The translations under genes and the position numbers were made by a program. From assembly GCF_022132145.1 (NCBI RefSeq), contig NZ_JAJISP010000011.1:1-34105 (forward strand): a stretch of 34,105 bases of DNA, given 5' to 3'. Numbering within the stretch: the first letter of the stretch is position 1; each line of letters starts with the position of its first letter. The stretch is from Pseudomonas sp. MMS21 TM103 (GTDB lineage Bacteria; Pseudomonadota; Gammaproteobacteria; Pseudomonadales; Pseudomonadaceae). Positions 1-7,543 of this stretch are shown here, in pieces. Below the pieces are notes generated by a model. That model worked only from the letters and a program-made list of their open reading frames with translations, ran no database searches and was not told the origin of the DNA.

Positions 1-270
1 CTGATTAAAAAGTCTTTTCCCTAAAGGCTCCCCAGATCCAGTCCTTGGATCAGGCCTTTATCCCCCCCCCCCCCCCCTCCCACACAGATCTTCAAATCAG
101 TCCTTCATGCCTTGATGACGACTGCCTTCATCGTTGTATTGCAGCATTTTCAGGCTGAGCCAGTTATTCCTCCAGCAGGACATGTTCTCGAATTTGTCCA
201 CGGGCTGTCCCGCGAACACGGGCCAGGATTGGCCACCGTGTTACCGGCTCGGATGTACGGCATGCGATAG
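1..270. other. Gene-poor left edge with a 16-C homopolymer
   Basis: I see no credible gene here. Open frames lack ribosome binding sites and resemble no family I know. The one striking feature is an uninterrupted run of 16 cytosines at 62-77. A run that long in Pseudomonas-like DNA is either a slippage-prone tract or a sequencing or assembly artefact. The adjoining debris suggests this is the degraded edge of an accessory region. Confidence 0.4.
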
Positions 271-504
271 GAGACTGCGCGACTCAACAAAAAAGGCCAC
301 TTCGACGGACAGCAAAATGCCGTCGAGCGCCGCTATTGGCAGGCGCTGCAAGCCGATGTCGAATATACCGAGTCCATCGCAGCGATGTTGGACTGCGCCC
401 ACTCAGGCACTTTCGCTCGCTACCCGGCGCCTGCAGAGCAAGCCCTCGATTGCAGCCAGGAATTACTCACCGCGCGGGGCGCGCTCTACACCCTGCGCTC
501 TTAA
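271..504 (+). pseudogene. Unidentified open-frame remnant, no start codon
   Basis: A 77-codon open stretch runs between an in-frame TAG (268-270) and TAA (502-504). It has no convincing start codon or ribosome binding site. Its translation, which includes ERRYWQALQADVEYTES and ends in ARGALYTLRS, has a natural-looking, helix-rich composition, unlike the two other frames here. It may be the C-terminal end of a real protein whose front has been lost. I do not recognise the family. It lies directly upstream of an IS3 fragment, which fits a truncated relic. Confidence 0.25.
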
Positions 505-540
505 GCTCAAGAGCGTCGCCAACTGGCGGTGACAGGCAGA

Positions 541-700
541 CCTCCAGTGGCTTCACCGAATAGCTTGGGTCGCCGCCTCAACGCCACAGTACCCAACAAG
601 GTCTGGGTCGCGAACATCACCTACTTCCGAACCTATGACGGCTGGTTGTACTTGGAGGTGGTGCTCGATCTGATTTCACGACAGATCATCAGGCAGAGAT
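541..700 (+). pseudogene. IS3-family transposase OrfB fragment
   Basis: The frame reads ...NKVWVANITYFRTYDGWLYL... and then VVLDLISRQI. This matches the conserved start of the DDE/rve catalytic core of IS3-family OrfB proteins (usually N-x-V-W-x-x-D-I-T-Y-I-R-T...GWLYLAVVLDLFSR). Only about 55 residues survive. The N-terminal HTH part and the later catalytic Asp and Glu are gone. The first catalytic Asp, normally in DITY, reads Asn (NITY), so even this piece is inactivated. Family assignment is fairly sure; subgroup and exact ends are not. Confidence 0.65.
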
Positions 701-732
701 CGACCAAGTTCTTTTTCAAAAAACTGTGCGAC

Positions 733-895
733 CTCCCTGATCAAGGCCAACGGCGACCTGCTGGCATTCTTCGAACGTCCGATCAGCGCCACCCTGGGTG
801 CCCTGGTCCTGCTGATCGCCCTGTTCCCCCTGCTGAAAAAGCTCTGGCAGAGATGCCACGGCCAGCCCCCTGATCAACCCCACCCAAGGAGGCCA
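733..895 (+). pseudogene. TctA-type tricarboxylate transporter permease, C-terminal fragment
   Basis: The frame encodes SLIKANGDLLAFFERPIS and then a hydrophobic segment ending PLLKKLWQR. This resembles the last segment of TctA, the large membrane subunit of the tripartite tricarboxylate transporters, which typically contains 'G-D-x-x-x-F-F-x-R-P-I-S' before the last transmembrane helix. Only some 50 residues remain of a protein usually about 500 long. The fragment is joined upstream to the IS3 remnant near 700-733. Its frame has no stop before the following start codon, so the end is also disturbed. Confidence 0.55.
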
Positions 896-899
896 GTGA

Positions 900-1000
900 A
901 TGTCCAACGTCGATACCATAGTGCTGCAAAGCCTGGTCGAGCGCCTGTTTGCCAATGCGGGAGCCTCACCGGAGGTGGCCGGCACGGTCGCGCGCGTGGA
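900..1000 (+). pseudogene. Ldh2-type malate/lactate dehydrogenase, N-terminal fragment
   Basis: An ATG at 900 follows a strong AGGAGG site (887-892). The first 33 residues (MSNVDTIVLQSLVERLFANA, then GASPEVAGTVARV) look like the start of the Ldh2/malate-L-lactate dehydrogenase family. After about position 1000 similarity stops and the frame becomes arginine-rich nonsense ending at 1226. Since TctA and Ldh2-type genes occur together in carboxylate gene clusters, this and the preceding stub probably come from one lost operon. The call rests on motif memory from a short stretch. Confidence 0.5.
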
Positions 1001-1471
1001 GAGGGGGGCGACATCGAACGCGCCTCTAGGGCGGGAGCTGGCGCGCTGGTTCTGCGGTCACGGGAGTCAATATCGAGGTGAGCATTCCCAAACGGAAGAT
1101 CCGCTGCAACCTGTGGCGGCGCCGAGGCGCCTGAATGGCCGGCGATGGGGCGTAGCGGCTTGCAAGCCCGCAGGTGCTAGCGCCTTCAGGCGCCCCTCGA
1201 ACCGAACCCAAAAAGACCCTCCGTGATAAATGACGGAACTTGTCGACAACGAGCCTAAGCAACCGGCAATCGCGAAAGTTTTTGAATCTCTGCTTTAGTT
1301 ACATGAGCGCCGGCTCAGTGATCATTAATCCGAAAGCAGAAGTGAAATGATCCGCTGTGGCGGCAGCCCCGTCGGCTAGAACTTCGCCACGACGTTCGGG
1401 GGAGGCAGTCGAATAAAGACCAACTTTTCGAAGCACTCGATCGTTTTTCGGAAGAAGGAGACAGTTGCGCG
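1001..1471. other. Non-coding scar upstream of the first intact gene
   Basis: No supportable gene. It contains a perfect 10-bp inverted repeat, GGCGCCTGAA at 1126-1135 against TTCAGGCGCC at 1185-1194. The stretch 1030-1145 is recognisably similar to 6690-6805 on the other side of the five-gene block (see findings). The last 30 bases hold the AAGGAG ribosome binding site of the next gene. I see no clear -35/-10 promoter. Confidence 0.4.
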
Positions 1472-2275
1472 ATGAACAAGTCATCTAAATCGACGCTTGA
1501 GCAGTTGCTTACTGGTTTTTCTATCTCGATCGCGACGGCATTGATTCCGATTTCGGCGGCGCACGCCGACTGGAATTTCGGGATCGGTACGGGCCTCACC
1601 TTCCAGACAATTGACGGAAAGCAGGGCTTCAATACGCGGGTGGGCGCCGTTAAATATGATGTCGAGCTCGATGCCAAGGACTTCAGAGATCTCACCAAGT
1701 CGGCATTCGGATTTGGCGGCTATGCGACCGACGGTACCTGGCTGATCCAATACGGTCTGTCCAATCTCGAACTGGAAGACGAATCAGACAGCGTCAATGT
1801 GGGAGCGCATGCCGTCCGAACGAAAGTCAACTTCAAGATGAAGGGGGGCGAAGTGACAGTGGGTTACCCCGTCTACAAATCACCTTCTGTCGTGACCTTC
1901 CTCGATGTAGGGCTGCGTTATACGAAGCACGAGTTTGATAACACGACCACGATCAGTGGACCGATTATCAACGGTTCGGCGAACAATGATTTTTCCAACG
2001 ACTGGACCGATGTACTGGTGGGGACGACGATCAACGTCCCGCTCTCGCGGGAGTGGAGCTGGGGCACCCGCTTCAATGCGGGGTTCGGGGAAACCAAGCG
2101 TTCATATCTGGGGCAGACGGGGCTCACCTGGAGATTCCTCGACAACTGGTCGGCTTCCGCCCTCGCCAAGTACGCCAAGGTCAAGTACGAAAACCACAGC
2201 ATGGGCGACAGTGACTGGTACCTCTACGACGCCAAAGAGAAGGGCCTCAGCCTGGTCGTTCTTTACAATTGGTAA
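1472..2275 (+). CDS. Outer-membrane beta-barrel protein, unknown function
   Basis: 267 residues. The start ATG is preceded by AAGGAG about 10 bases upstream. Residues 1-32 form a Sec signal peptide ending ISAAHA, before DWNFGIGTG. The mature part alternates short amphipathic strands and turns (KYDVELDAKDFRDL, FLDVGLRYTKHEF, GETKRSYLGQTGLTWRF). It ends in LVVLYNW, a C-terminal aromatic residue typical of BamA-inserted barrels. Length suggests 8-12 strands. The DNA is visibly less GC-rich than its neighbours, hinting at separate acquisition. I cannot assign a substrate. A hairpin terminator candidate follows at 2314-2333, so it may be transcribed alone. Confidence 0.85.
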   Translation: MNKSSKSTLEQLLTGFSISIATALIPISAAHADWNFGIGTGLTFQTIDGKQGFNTRVGAVKYDVELDAKDFRDLTKSAFGFGGYATDGTWLIQYGLSNLELEDESDSVNVGAHAVRTKVNFKMKGGEVTVGYPVYKSPSVVTFLDVGLRYTKHEFDNTTTISGPIINGSANNDFSNDWTDVLVGTTINVPLSREWSWGTRFNAGFGETKRSYLGQTGLTWRFLDNWSASALAKYAKVKYENHSMGDSDWYLYDAKEKGLSLVVLYNW

Positions 2276-2313
2276 GGGTGCCTGGTGCAGGTGCCAGTCT
2301 CCGGGTAAGGCAA

Positions 2314-2333
2314 AGGCAGCCGAGTGGCTGCCT
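2314..2333 (+). terminator. Candidate transcription terminator hairpin
   Basis: A perfect 8-bp stem, AGGCAGCC/GGCTGCCT, with a GAGT loop lies 39 bases after the barrel gene's stop. It has no run of T after it, so it is either a weak terminator or an mRNA 3'-end stabiliser. Confidence 0.4.
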
Positions 2334-2516
2334 GCTCCGGAGTCAGGAACATTCAGGATGGCGCTGCGGCTGTATGCACTCCAGTCGGCGCCGAGGACGG
2401 CAGCTGAGCCGCCAGTTAATCGCAGTACATGGGCGAAGTTGCTGTTTTCTTACTCGCTCGGTTAATTGGAGAAACGTACGGCTTTGCTCGTGACGATGAA
2501 TCGGAGTAAAGCGCTC

Positions 2517-3314
2517 ATGCCCCGTTATCTATATCTGCTCGCAGTGTGTTTGCCGTACGCCTCCGTGGCATTCGCGCAGGACTCTGACGCCGAACTTGCC
2601 AAGAAGCTGGCGAATCCCGTCGCCTCGCTGATCAGCGTGCCGCTGCAACTCAACTACGACGAGAAAATCGGCCCGGGGCGGGATGGTAAGCGCTCGACCC
2701 TCAACATCCAGCCGGTAGTTCCGTTCGATATTGCCCCTGAGTGGAACTTGATCTCGCGAACGATCCTGCCCTTAATCGATCAGAAGGACATCTTTCCCGG
2801 CGCGGGTAGCCAGAGCGGTGTCGGTGATGTCACGCAGAGCCTGTTCTTCTCCCCGAAAAACACCACGTCTGGCGGCTGGATCTGGGGCGCAGGTCCGGTG
2901 TTGCTGCTGCCTACTGGCTCGGACAGCCTGTTGACGGCCGACAAGTGGGGCGTGGGGCCAACTGGTGTTGTGCTGAAACAGGTCGGGCCGTGGACCTATG
3001 GCGCGCTTGCCAACCACATCTGGTCGGTTGCCGGCGAGGCAGATCGTGCCGATATCAGCGCGACATTCGTTCAACCCTTCGTGAGCTATATCACCCCGAG
3101 CAAGACGACTTTCGCGTTCACAACTGAAACGGTGCATGACTGGAAGCGCAATCAATGGACCGTGCCGCTCAACTTCACTGTCAGCCAGCTGCTGAGGGTC
3201 GGCAGATTGCCGCTCTCGGTCTCAGCCGGCGCGCGTTACTGGGCCGAATCACCCGAGGTCGGTCCCCATGGCTGGGGATTCAGGCTGCAATCCACTTTCC
3301 TGTTCCCGAAGTAA
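2517..3314 (+). CDS. Outer-membrane transporter, phenol-MetA / 'neuromedin U'-type family
   Basis: 265 residues from the ATG at 2517, chosen because GGAG (2503-2506) precedes it and it begins an ideal signal peptide (MPRYLYLLAVCLPYASVAFA-Q). A frame extension back to a TTG at 2466 lacks these features. The mature protein begins with LANPVASLISVPLQLNYD and continues with FDIAPEWNLISRTILPLIDQ, a GVGDV turn, SPKNTTSGGWIWGAGPVLLLPTG, and ends FLFPK. This is the family often annotated as 'transporter' or misannotated 'neuromedin U', related to the MetA-pathway phenol degradation proteins (COG4313-like) and predicted to be an outer-membrane barrel. A channel role for aromatics is suggested by the family name only. 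Confidence 0.85.
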   Translation: MPRYLYLLAVCLPYASVAFAQDSDAELAKKLANPVASLISVPLQLNYDEKIGPGRDGKRSTLNIQPVVPFDIAPEWNLISRTILPLIDQKDIFPGAGSQSGVGDVTQSLFFSPKNTTSGGWIWGAGPVLLLPTGSDSLLTADKWGVGPTGVVLKQVGPWTYGALANHIWSVAGEADRADISATFVQPFVSYITPSKTTFAFTTETVHDWKRNQWTVPLNFTVSQLLRVGRLPLSVSAGARYWAESPEVGPHGWGFRLQSTFLFPK

Positions 3315-3442
3315 TTGGAGTTCATCGCCTCCACGGCGATCCCAAGTTCGCTGCGGCACTGAGGTAGCGGTGTGATCAGCTGAACCTATACTGACCGTGT
3401 TTCCCCGAGGGAAATCCAGGTAAATCCTATGCGGGAGTCAGC

Positions 3443-4219
3443 ATGCGAACGGCAGCAATGTTGGCAATGATCTTGTGCTGTGGCGTGGCTAATGCTGAGA
3501 CCGCCCTGAACGAATGCTGGCGGCAGAGCGCCAATCATCAGGAGGCGAGTGCCTGCCTGCGCAGCGAGTCGAACAAGACCGAAGCCGCGCTGGCACAGGC
3601 CGCTCGGGCGATGCGCGCCGAGATGGCACGGCTGGACAGTGTCACCGGACGGAATGGGGCGGTAGATGCCTTCGACGCCAGTCAGGCCGCGTTCGAGCAG
3701 TATCGCGAGCGCACCTGTGCCTGGATAGCCGCCGCGGCTGCTGGTGGCAGTGGCACTGGCGACATGGCGCTCGACTGCATGATCCGTTTGACGCGACAGC
3801 GGACGGCCGAGCTTGAGGCGCAGATGCCCGAGCGCGAGGCAGGGGCAGAGCCGGCGGCGCCAGCCGTTCCCGCTGTGCTGAGTAATGTCGATTGGCACCT
3901 CAGCGCACTTGAGGAGGCTGGCGTGCCGATTGCGTTGCCGCAGGGGGCGACTGCGACGTTCAGGCTCGGGGCGGACGGGCGGGTAACCGGGCGCGCGCCG
4001 ATCAATGCCTATTTCGGTGAGGCTAAGCTCGATGCTGACGGTGATCTAAGCTGGAAAGGGCCAATGGGCTCGACACAAATGGCCGGGGCGCCTGAACTGA
4101 TGGATGCTGAGGCAGCGTATTTCCGAATCGTGCAGGGCTCGAGTCGTTGGCGGCTGGTTGAAGGCGAGCTAATGCTCGAGAGCGTCGAGGGCGGCTCCAG
4201 CGCGCGATTTCGCCAGTAA
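3443..4219 (+). CDS. Secreted LprI-like / META-domain fusion protein
   Basis: 258 residues, start supported by GGGAG upstream. Residues 1-18 are a signal peptide (MRTAAMLAMILCCGVANA). Residues about 20-130 resemble the LprI/DUF1311 lysozyme-inhibitor-like domain: conserved Cys residues in NECWRQ, SACLRS, RTCAW and LDCMIR could form two disulfides. A proline/alanine-rich linker (about 131-148) leads to a C-terminal domain (WHLSALEEAGVPI...ATFRLGADGRVTGRAPINAYFG...) that resembles the META/HslJ fold. Both domain types occur in periplasmic or lipoprotein stress proteins, and LprI in lysozyme inhibition. The function of this combination is inferred only. Confidence 0.8.
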   Translation: MRTAAMLAMILCCGVANAETALNECWRQSANHQEASACLRSESNKTEAALAQAARAMRAEMARLDSVTGRNGAVDAFDASQAAFEQYRERTCAWIAAAAAGGSGTGDMALDCMIRLTRQRTAELEAQMPEREAGAEPAAPAVPAVLSNVDWHLSALEEAGVPIALPQGATATFRLGADGRVTGRAPINAYFGEAKLDADGDLSWKGPMGSTQMAGAPELMDAEAAYFRIVQGSSRWRLVEGELMLESVEGGSSARFRQ

Positions 4220-4407
4220 CCAAAGCGCAGGGCAGCGAAGTGAGTGAGCCCTGAGGCGGCCTTTGGCAACGTCGCGGGCCGGCCCTTGGGGCCATGCGTA
4301 TTTTTGGGGGGCAGGCGCTCCGTGAGGCCAAGCAATAAGCGTCTGTTGTAGGGAACGCGGTACAGAAACTTATGTTCAGTCGGAGCCATTAATAAAGGAA
4401 CCCCACT

Positions 4408-5823
4408 ATGTTACGTCGCATGATGGTTTTCTTCGCAGTTCTGCTGTTGTTGTCGGCATCGCCGCTTACGGTGGTGGTCCACGCCCAGCCCCTGAAGGTA
4501 TCACCGGAGGAGGCCCGCCAGATCGCCGCGGAGGCGTTCATCTACACCTACCCGCTGGTGCTGATGGACATCACCCGCCGCGTCTCGATCAACTTCGAAG
4601 CTGATGCGCGCCCCGGATTCGGCCCCATGAACCAGTTCGCACACATGCGTGCCTTTCCCCCCGGCTCGTTCCGTGAAGTGGTGCGACCCAATTTCGATAC
4701 GCTGTATTCGAGTGTCTGGCTCGACCTCACCAAGGAGCCGGTGATCATCTCGGCGCCCGATACCCAGGGCCGCTACTACATGCTGCCGATGCTGGACATG
4801 TGGAGTGATGTCATCGCGGTGCCGGGCAAACGCACCTCCGGCACGCAGGCCGCCCACTTTGCTGTCACCGGGCCCGGTTGGGTAGGCGAGTTGCCGGAGG
4901 GCGTCACGCTCCTGACTTCCCCGACCCCCTTCGTCTGGATCATCGGGCGCACCCAGACCAACGGACCCAAGGACTACGCCGCCGTGCACAAGGTGCAGGA
5001 CGGTTACAAGGTCACCATGCTGTCGGACTGGGGCAGGAAGCCGCGAGCGGTCGAGGCGAAGATCGACCCGGACGTCGACATGAAGACGCCGCCACTGCTG
5101 CAGGTGAACAACATGCCAGCCAAGCGCTATTTTGGCTATGCGGCTGAACTGATGAAGGTGAATCCGCCACACATGTCGGACGGCTCTATCCTGCTGCGCA
5201 TGCAACGCATCGGCCTGGAGCCCGGTAGGAGTTTCAATCTGGACGAGCTGCCGGCTGAGCTCCAGAAGGCCGTGGCCGAGGGCGCGCAGCAGGCACTGAG
5301 CACCATGCAGGCCCTCGCCGACAGCAAAGGTGGAGCTCGGAATGGCTGGATCAGCCCCACGAGCGGGATAGGTGTGTACGGCAATGAGTATCTGTTCCGG
5401 GCCGTGATTGCGATGATCGGCCTGGGCGCCAATCCCGCGGAAGAAGCCATTTACCCCAACAGCGCCGTTGATGCGGAGGGGAAAGCCCTGATGGGCGGGC
5501 AGCGTTACGTCATGCATTTTGCCAAAGCGGACCTGCCACCGGTGGACGCCTTCTGGTCGCTGACCTTGTACGACGGCGATGGCTTCCCGGTTACCAATGC
5601 GATGGAGCGCTACGCCATAGGGGACCGTGATGCTCTCACGTTCAACCCGGATGGATCGCTCGACCTCTATATCCAGCCGGACTCACCGGGCAAGGACAAG
5701 GAGTCGAACTGGCTGCCGTCGCCCGAAGCGGGCGCCATAGCGCTCACGATGCGGCTCTACTGGCCGCGACGGGCGGCGCTCACCGGGGAGTGGATTCCGC
5801 CGGCGATTCAGCACGTGAAGTGA
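4408..5823 (+). CDS. DUF1254/DUF1214 domain exported protein
   Basis: 471 residues. Residues 1-27 form a signal peptide (hydrophobic FFAVLLLLSASPLTVVVHAQ). Residues about 35-165 carry DUF1254 features: AEAFIYTYPLVLMDITRR, then NFDTLYSSVWLDL and GRYYMLPMLDMWSDV. The C-terminal third carries DUF1214: YVMHFAKADLPPVDAFWSLT, then LYDGDGF, DLYIQPDSPGKDKESNWLPSP and LTMRLYWPR. The pair of domains is common in proteobacterial exported proteins of unknown biochemical function. Spacing of 188 bases from the gene before and only 17 to the phosphatase start suggests co-transcription with the latter. Confidence 0.9.
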   Translation: MLRRMMVFFAVLLLLSASPLTVVVHAQPLKVSPEEARQIAAEAFIYTYPLVLMDITRRVSINFEADARPGFGPMNQFAHMRAFPPGSFREVVRPNFDTLYSSVWLDLTKEPVIISAPDTQGRYYMLPMLDMWSDVIAVPGKRTSGTQAAHFAVTGPGWVGELPEGVTLLTSPTPFVWIIGRTQTNGPKDYAAVHKVQDGYKVTMLSDWGRKPRAVEAKIDPDVDMKTPPLLQVNNMPAKRYFGYAAELMKVNPPHMSDGSILLRMQRIGLEPGRSFNLDELPAELQKAVAEGAQQALSTMQALADSKGGARNGWISPTSGIGVYGNEYLFRAVIAMIGLGANPAEEAIYPNSAVDAEGKALMGGQRYVMHFAKADLPPVDAFWSLTLYDGDGFPVTNAMERYAIGDRDALTFNPDGSLDLYIQPDSPGKDKESNWLPSPEAGAIALTMRLYWPRRAALTGEWIPPAIQHVK

Positions 5824-5840
5824 CTACAGGAGCGGAAGAC

Positions 5841-6725
5841 GTGAGGGGTATCAGTGTGATGACCATCCGAAAGTGGCGGTGCATGCGAAAAGTCGAAGGC
5901 GCCTGCAGGGTGCGATACCTGCTCGTACTGCTGTTCGCCGGGGCGATCGCAGGTTGCGCAGGCTTTTCGGCAAGCAAACCCGCCGCGGTACCGGAAATCG
6001 CCCCGGGCATTCTGGCCGGATATCTCGATGAAGCATCGCTTCCCAACAGCCTGGCGCTACTTCCCCCGCCACCTGCCGAAGACTCCGCCGCGCTCGCCTT
6101 GGATGAAGAAGTCAGCCGCAACGCCCTGCGGCTGCGGGGCTCGCCGAGATGGTCGATGGCGAGTGCCGACGCGGTGCTTAGCTTCCCGCAGGCCGCTGGC
6201 ACGTTCGCCTGCGCGTTGGGCACGCCGATTAGCGAGGAAGAAACGCCGCATCTGTTTCTGCTGCTGCGCCGGACCCTGGCGGACGCCGGTCTTTCCACCT
6301 ATGCGGCCAAGAACCACTATCAGAGGACTCGGCCGTATTTAGTGAACAAGCAGCCCACCTGCACACCGCACGAGGAAAAGCACGCGGCGAAGGACTTTTC
6401 GTATCCCTCGGGGCACAGCGCGCTTGGCTGGGCCTGGGCCCTGGTGCTCGCCGAAATCGCACCCGAGCGAGCCGACGCAATTCTTGCCCGCGGCATCGCC
6501 TTCAGTGAAAGCCGCGTAGTCTGCAACGTGCACTGGCAAAGCGATGTGGCCGCGGGGCGGCTGATGGGGACGGCCACCGTCGCACGGTTGCATGCCGATT
6601 CAGGATTCCAGAAAGATCTGGCGGCTGCCAAGGCAGAGTACGCCGTCGCACGAGCAAGTGGGCGCGCCATCGACCGTGACTGCAAGGCGGAAGCTGACGC
6701 GCTGGTTCCAAGCTCACGGTGGTAG
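5841..6725 (+). CDS. PAP2-family acid phosphatase, probable lipoprotein
   Basis: It carries all three phosphatase signatures: K-x6-RP in KNHYQRTRP, PSGH in YPSGHSALGW, and SR-x5-H-x3-D in SRVVCNVHWQSD. It is therefore a vanadium-haloperoxidase-fold, class A-like acid phosphatase with a His nucleophile in C3. The N-terminus has a hydrophobic stretch ending AGAIAGC, a lipobox, so the mature protein is probably a lipid-anchored periplasmic enzyme. The start is uncertain. GTG 5841 has the best Shine-Dalgarno (AGGAG, 8 bases upstream) and is used here; ATG 5859 and ATG 5883 are in frame, and the last gives the most typical signal peptide. It follows the DUF1254 gene by 17 bases. Confidence 0.88.
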   Translation: MRGISVMTIRKWRCMRKVEGACRVRYLLVLLFAGAIAGCAGFSASKPAAVPEIAPGILAGYLDEASLPNSLALLPPPPAEDSAALALDEEVSRNALRLRGSPRWSMASADAVLSFPQAAGTFACALGTPISEEETPHLFLLLRRTLADAGLSTYAAKNHYQRTRPYLVNKQPTCTPHEEKHAAKDFSYPSGHSALGWAWALVLAEIAPERADAILARGIAFSESRVVCNVHWQSDVAAGRLMGTATVARLHADSGFQKDLAAAKAEYAVARASGRAIDRDCKAEADALVPSSRW

Positions 6726-6861
6726 GCAATGTTGCACTGAACATCCCCAACAGCATGACTCGCTACAGCGTATGGCGGCGCCGGAGCCTATGTATGGCCG
6801 TCGATGTGTGTACGACTGTTGGGGCAGGATCAAGGAATGCCGGCCTGCCGGCGGTGGACTG
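6726..6861. other. Spacer with similarity to 1030-1145
   Basis: No intact gene. From about 6690 through 6805 the sequence aligns with 1030-1145, including the shared GCGCTGGTTC, a block around CATCCCCAA/CATTCCCAA, and TGGCGGCGCCG. In one frame the two copies translate to related peptides (…IPxxxxR…WRRR), so both may be relics of one coding sequence. Confidence 0.35.
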
Positions 6862-7107
6862 TTAGAATCTGGGTACCGCGACTTCTACGGCGAGCACCTC
6901 GCCCCGCCAACCGCTGGCGGCCTTGCTGGCGATCACCAGCGCATTGCCGGTGCCGGGCGCTGCAACCACCGGCTCGCCGCCGGGCGCCCAGAACGCGCTT
7001 CTTCCCGCCGACTGGTAGGCACCGGACCGGCCGCCATGGTTGGCCATCAACACGCCCATATCGAACTGCTGTGCGTAGCGCCGCAACTTGCCGGCGTGCT
7101 GCTCGTG
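6862..7107 (-). pseudogene. Carbon-nitrogen hydrolase, C-terminal fragment
   Basis: The reverse-strand frame reads KLRRYAQQFDMGVLMANHGG, then RSGAYQSAGRSAFWAPGGE and APGTGNALVIASK, ending at a stop at 6862. This is the last 80 or so residues of a nitrilase-superfamily amidase: the usual 'YA-x5-VLMAN-x-x-G...SAGRSAIWAP-x-G' block after the catalytic Cys region. The Glu, Lys and Cys catalytic residues lie in the missing N-terminal two thirds, so it cannot be active. It is fused in frame to the first 28 residues of an IS transposase (next entry). Confidence 0.7.
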
Positions 7108-7270
7108 GTTGGTGTCCGCCACATAGTCATCCATGCTCTCGGGATGCAGCGTACTTTGGCCTCGATGCTCTCCCTGGATAAAACGCTTCATTGGCGTCCC
7201 CCACTAATTTCAAATCCATGAAATCACGGCAAAGTCGATGCCAACGTTTTTACACAGTCTGGGCCAATAG
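7108..7270 (-). mobile_element. IS1182-type element, 5' end only
   Basis: Reverse strand. An ATG at 7191 starts MKRFIQGEHRGQSTLHPES and continues to DDYVADTN. This is the conserved N-terminus of IS1182-family transposases. Upstream, to about 7270, lies the element's leader and probable terminal repeat (reverse strand TTGGCCCAGACTGTGTAAAA). Similarity to the transposase stops at residue 28, where the frame passes straight into the carbon-nitrogen hydrolase remnant. The right-hand part of the element is absent, so it is immobile. The family call rests on the N-terminal motif; the terminal repeat boundary is approximate. Confidence 0.6.
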
Positions 7271-7348
7271 CGGACATCAGCTTATGCCCACCCCGCGCGA
7301 AAGCAGTCTCACTGCTAATCGCAGCTCAGCGGTTGAAGTGTCTAGGCG

Positions 7349-7543
7349 CTAGGCTGTTGGAACCGTTCCGCCGTCAATTGCAAATTCGCTTCCCGTGATG
7401 GATGCCGCGCGGGGTGAAGCCAGGAAGGCGATGAGGTTAGCAACCTTTGATGGCGTCGAGGGACGGCCTAGCGGGATGCCACCCAGTGCATCCATGATTA
7501 TCCGCTTGCCGCCCTCGTAGTCGGTACCTGCCTTCTGCGCCAG
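7349..7543 (-). pseudogene. Short-chain dehydrogenase (SDR), C-terminal fragment
   Basis: The frame contains RIIMDALGGIPLGRPSTPSK, then VANLIAFLASPRAASITG and SEFAIDGGTVPTA before the stop. This is the classic C-terminal end of FabG-like SDRs (P-L-G-R-x-x-x-P-x-E-V-A...FLaS...a-s-x-i-T-G-x...iDGG). The Rossmann nucleotide-binding half and the Ser-Tyr-Lys catalytic residues are missing. It is joined in frame at about 7544 to an IS3 OrfA N-terminus, giving an 85-codon chimeric frame with a good ribosome binding site. Confidence 0.75.

Noticed and set aside
134..532. 132-codon forward open frame at the left edge
   Set aside because: No ribosome binding site and Ser/Arg/Thr-rich composition. The more natural composition is in another frame (271-504).
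1126..1194. Possible integron attC-like site (inverted repeat GGCGCCTGAA...TTCAGGCGCC)
   Set aside because: No GTTRRRY/RYYYAAC core sites at the ends and no integrase nearby, so it is kept only as an inverted repeat.
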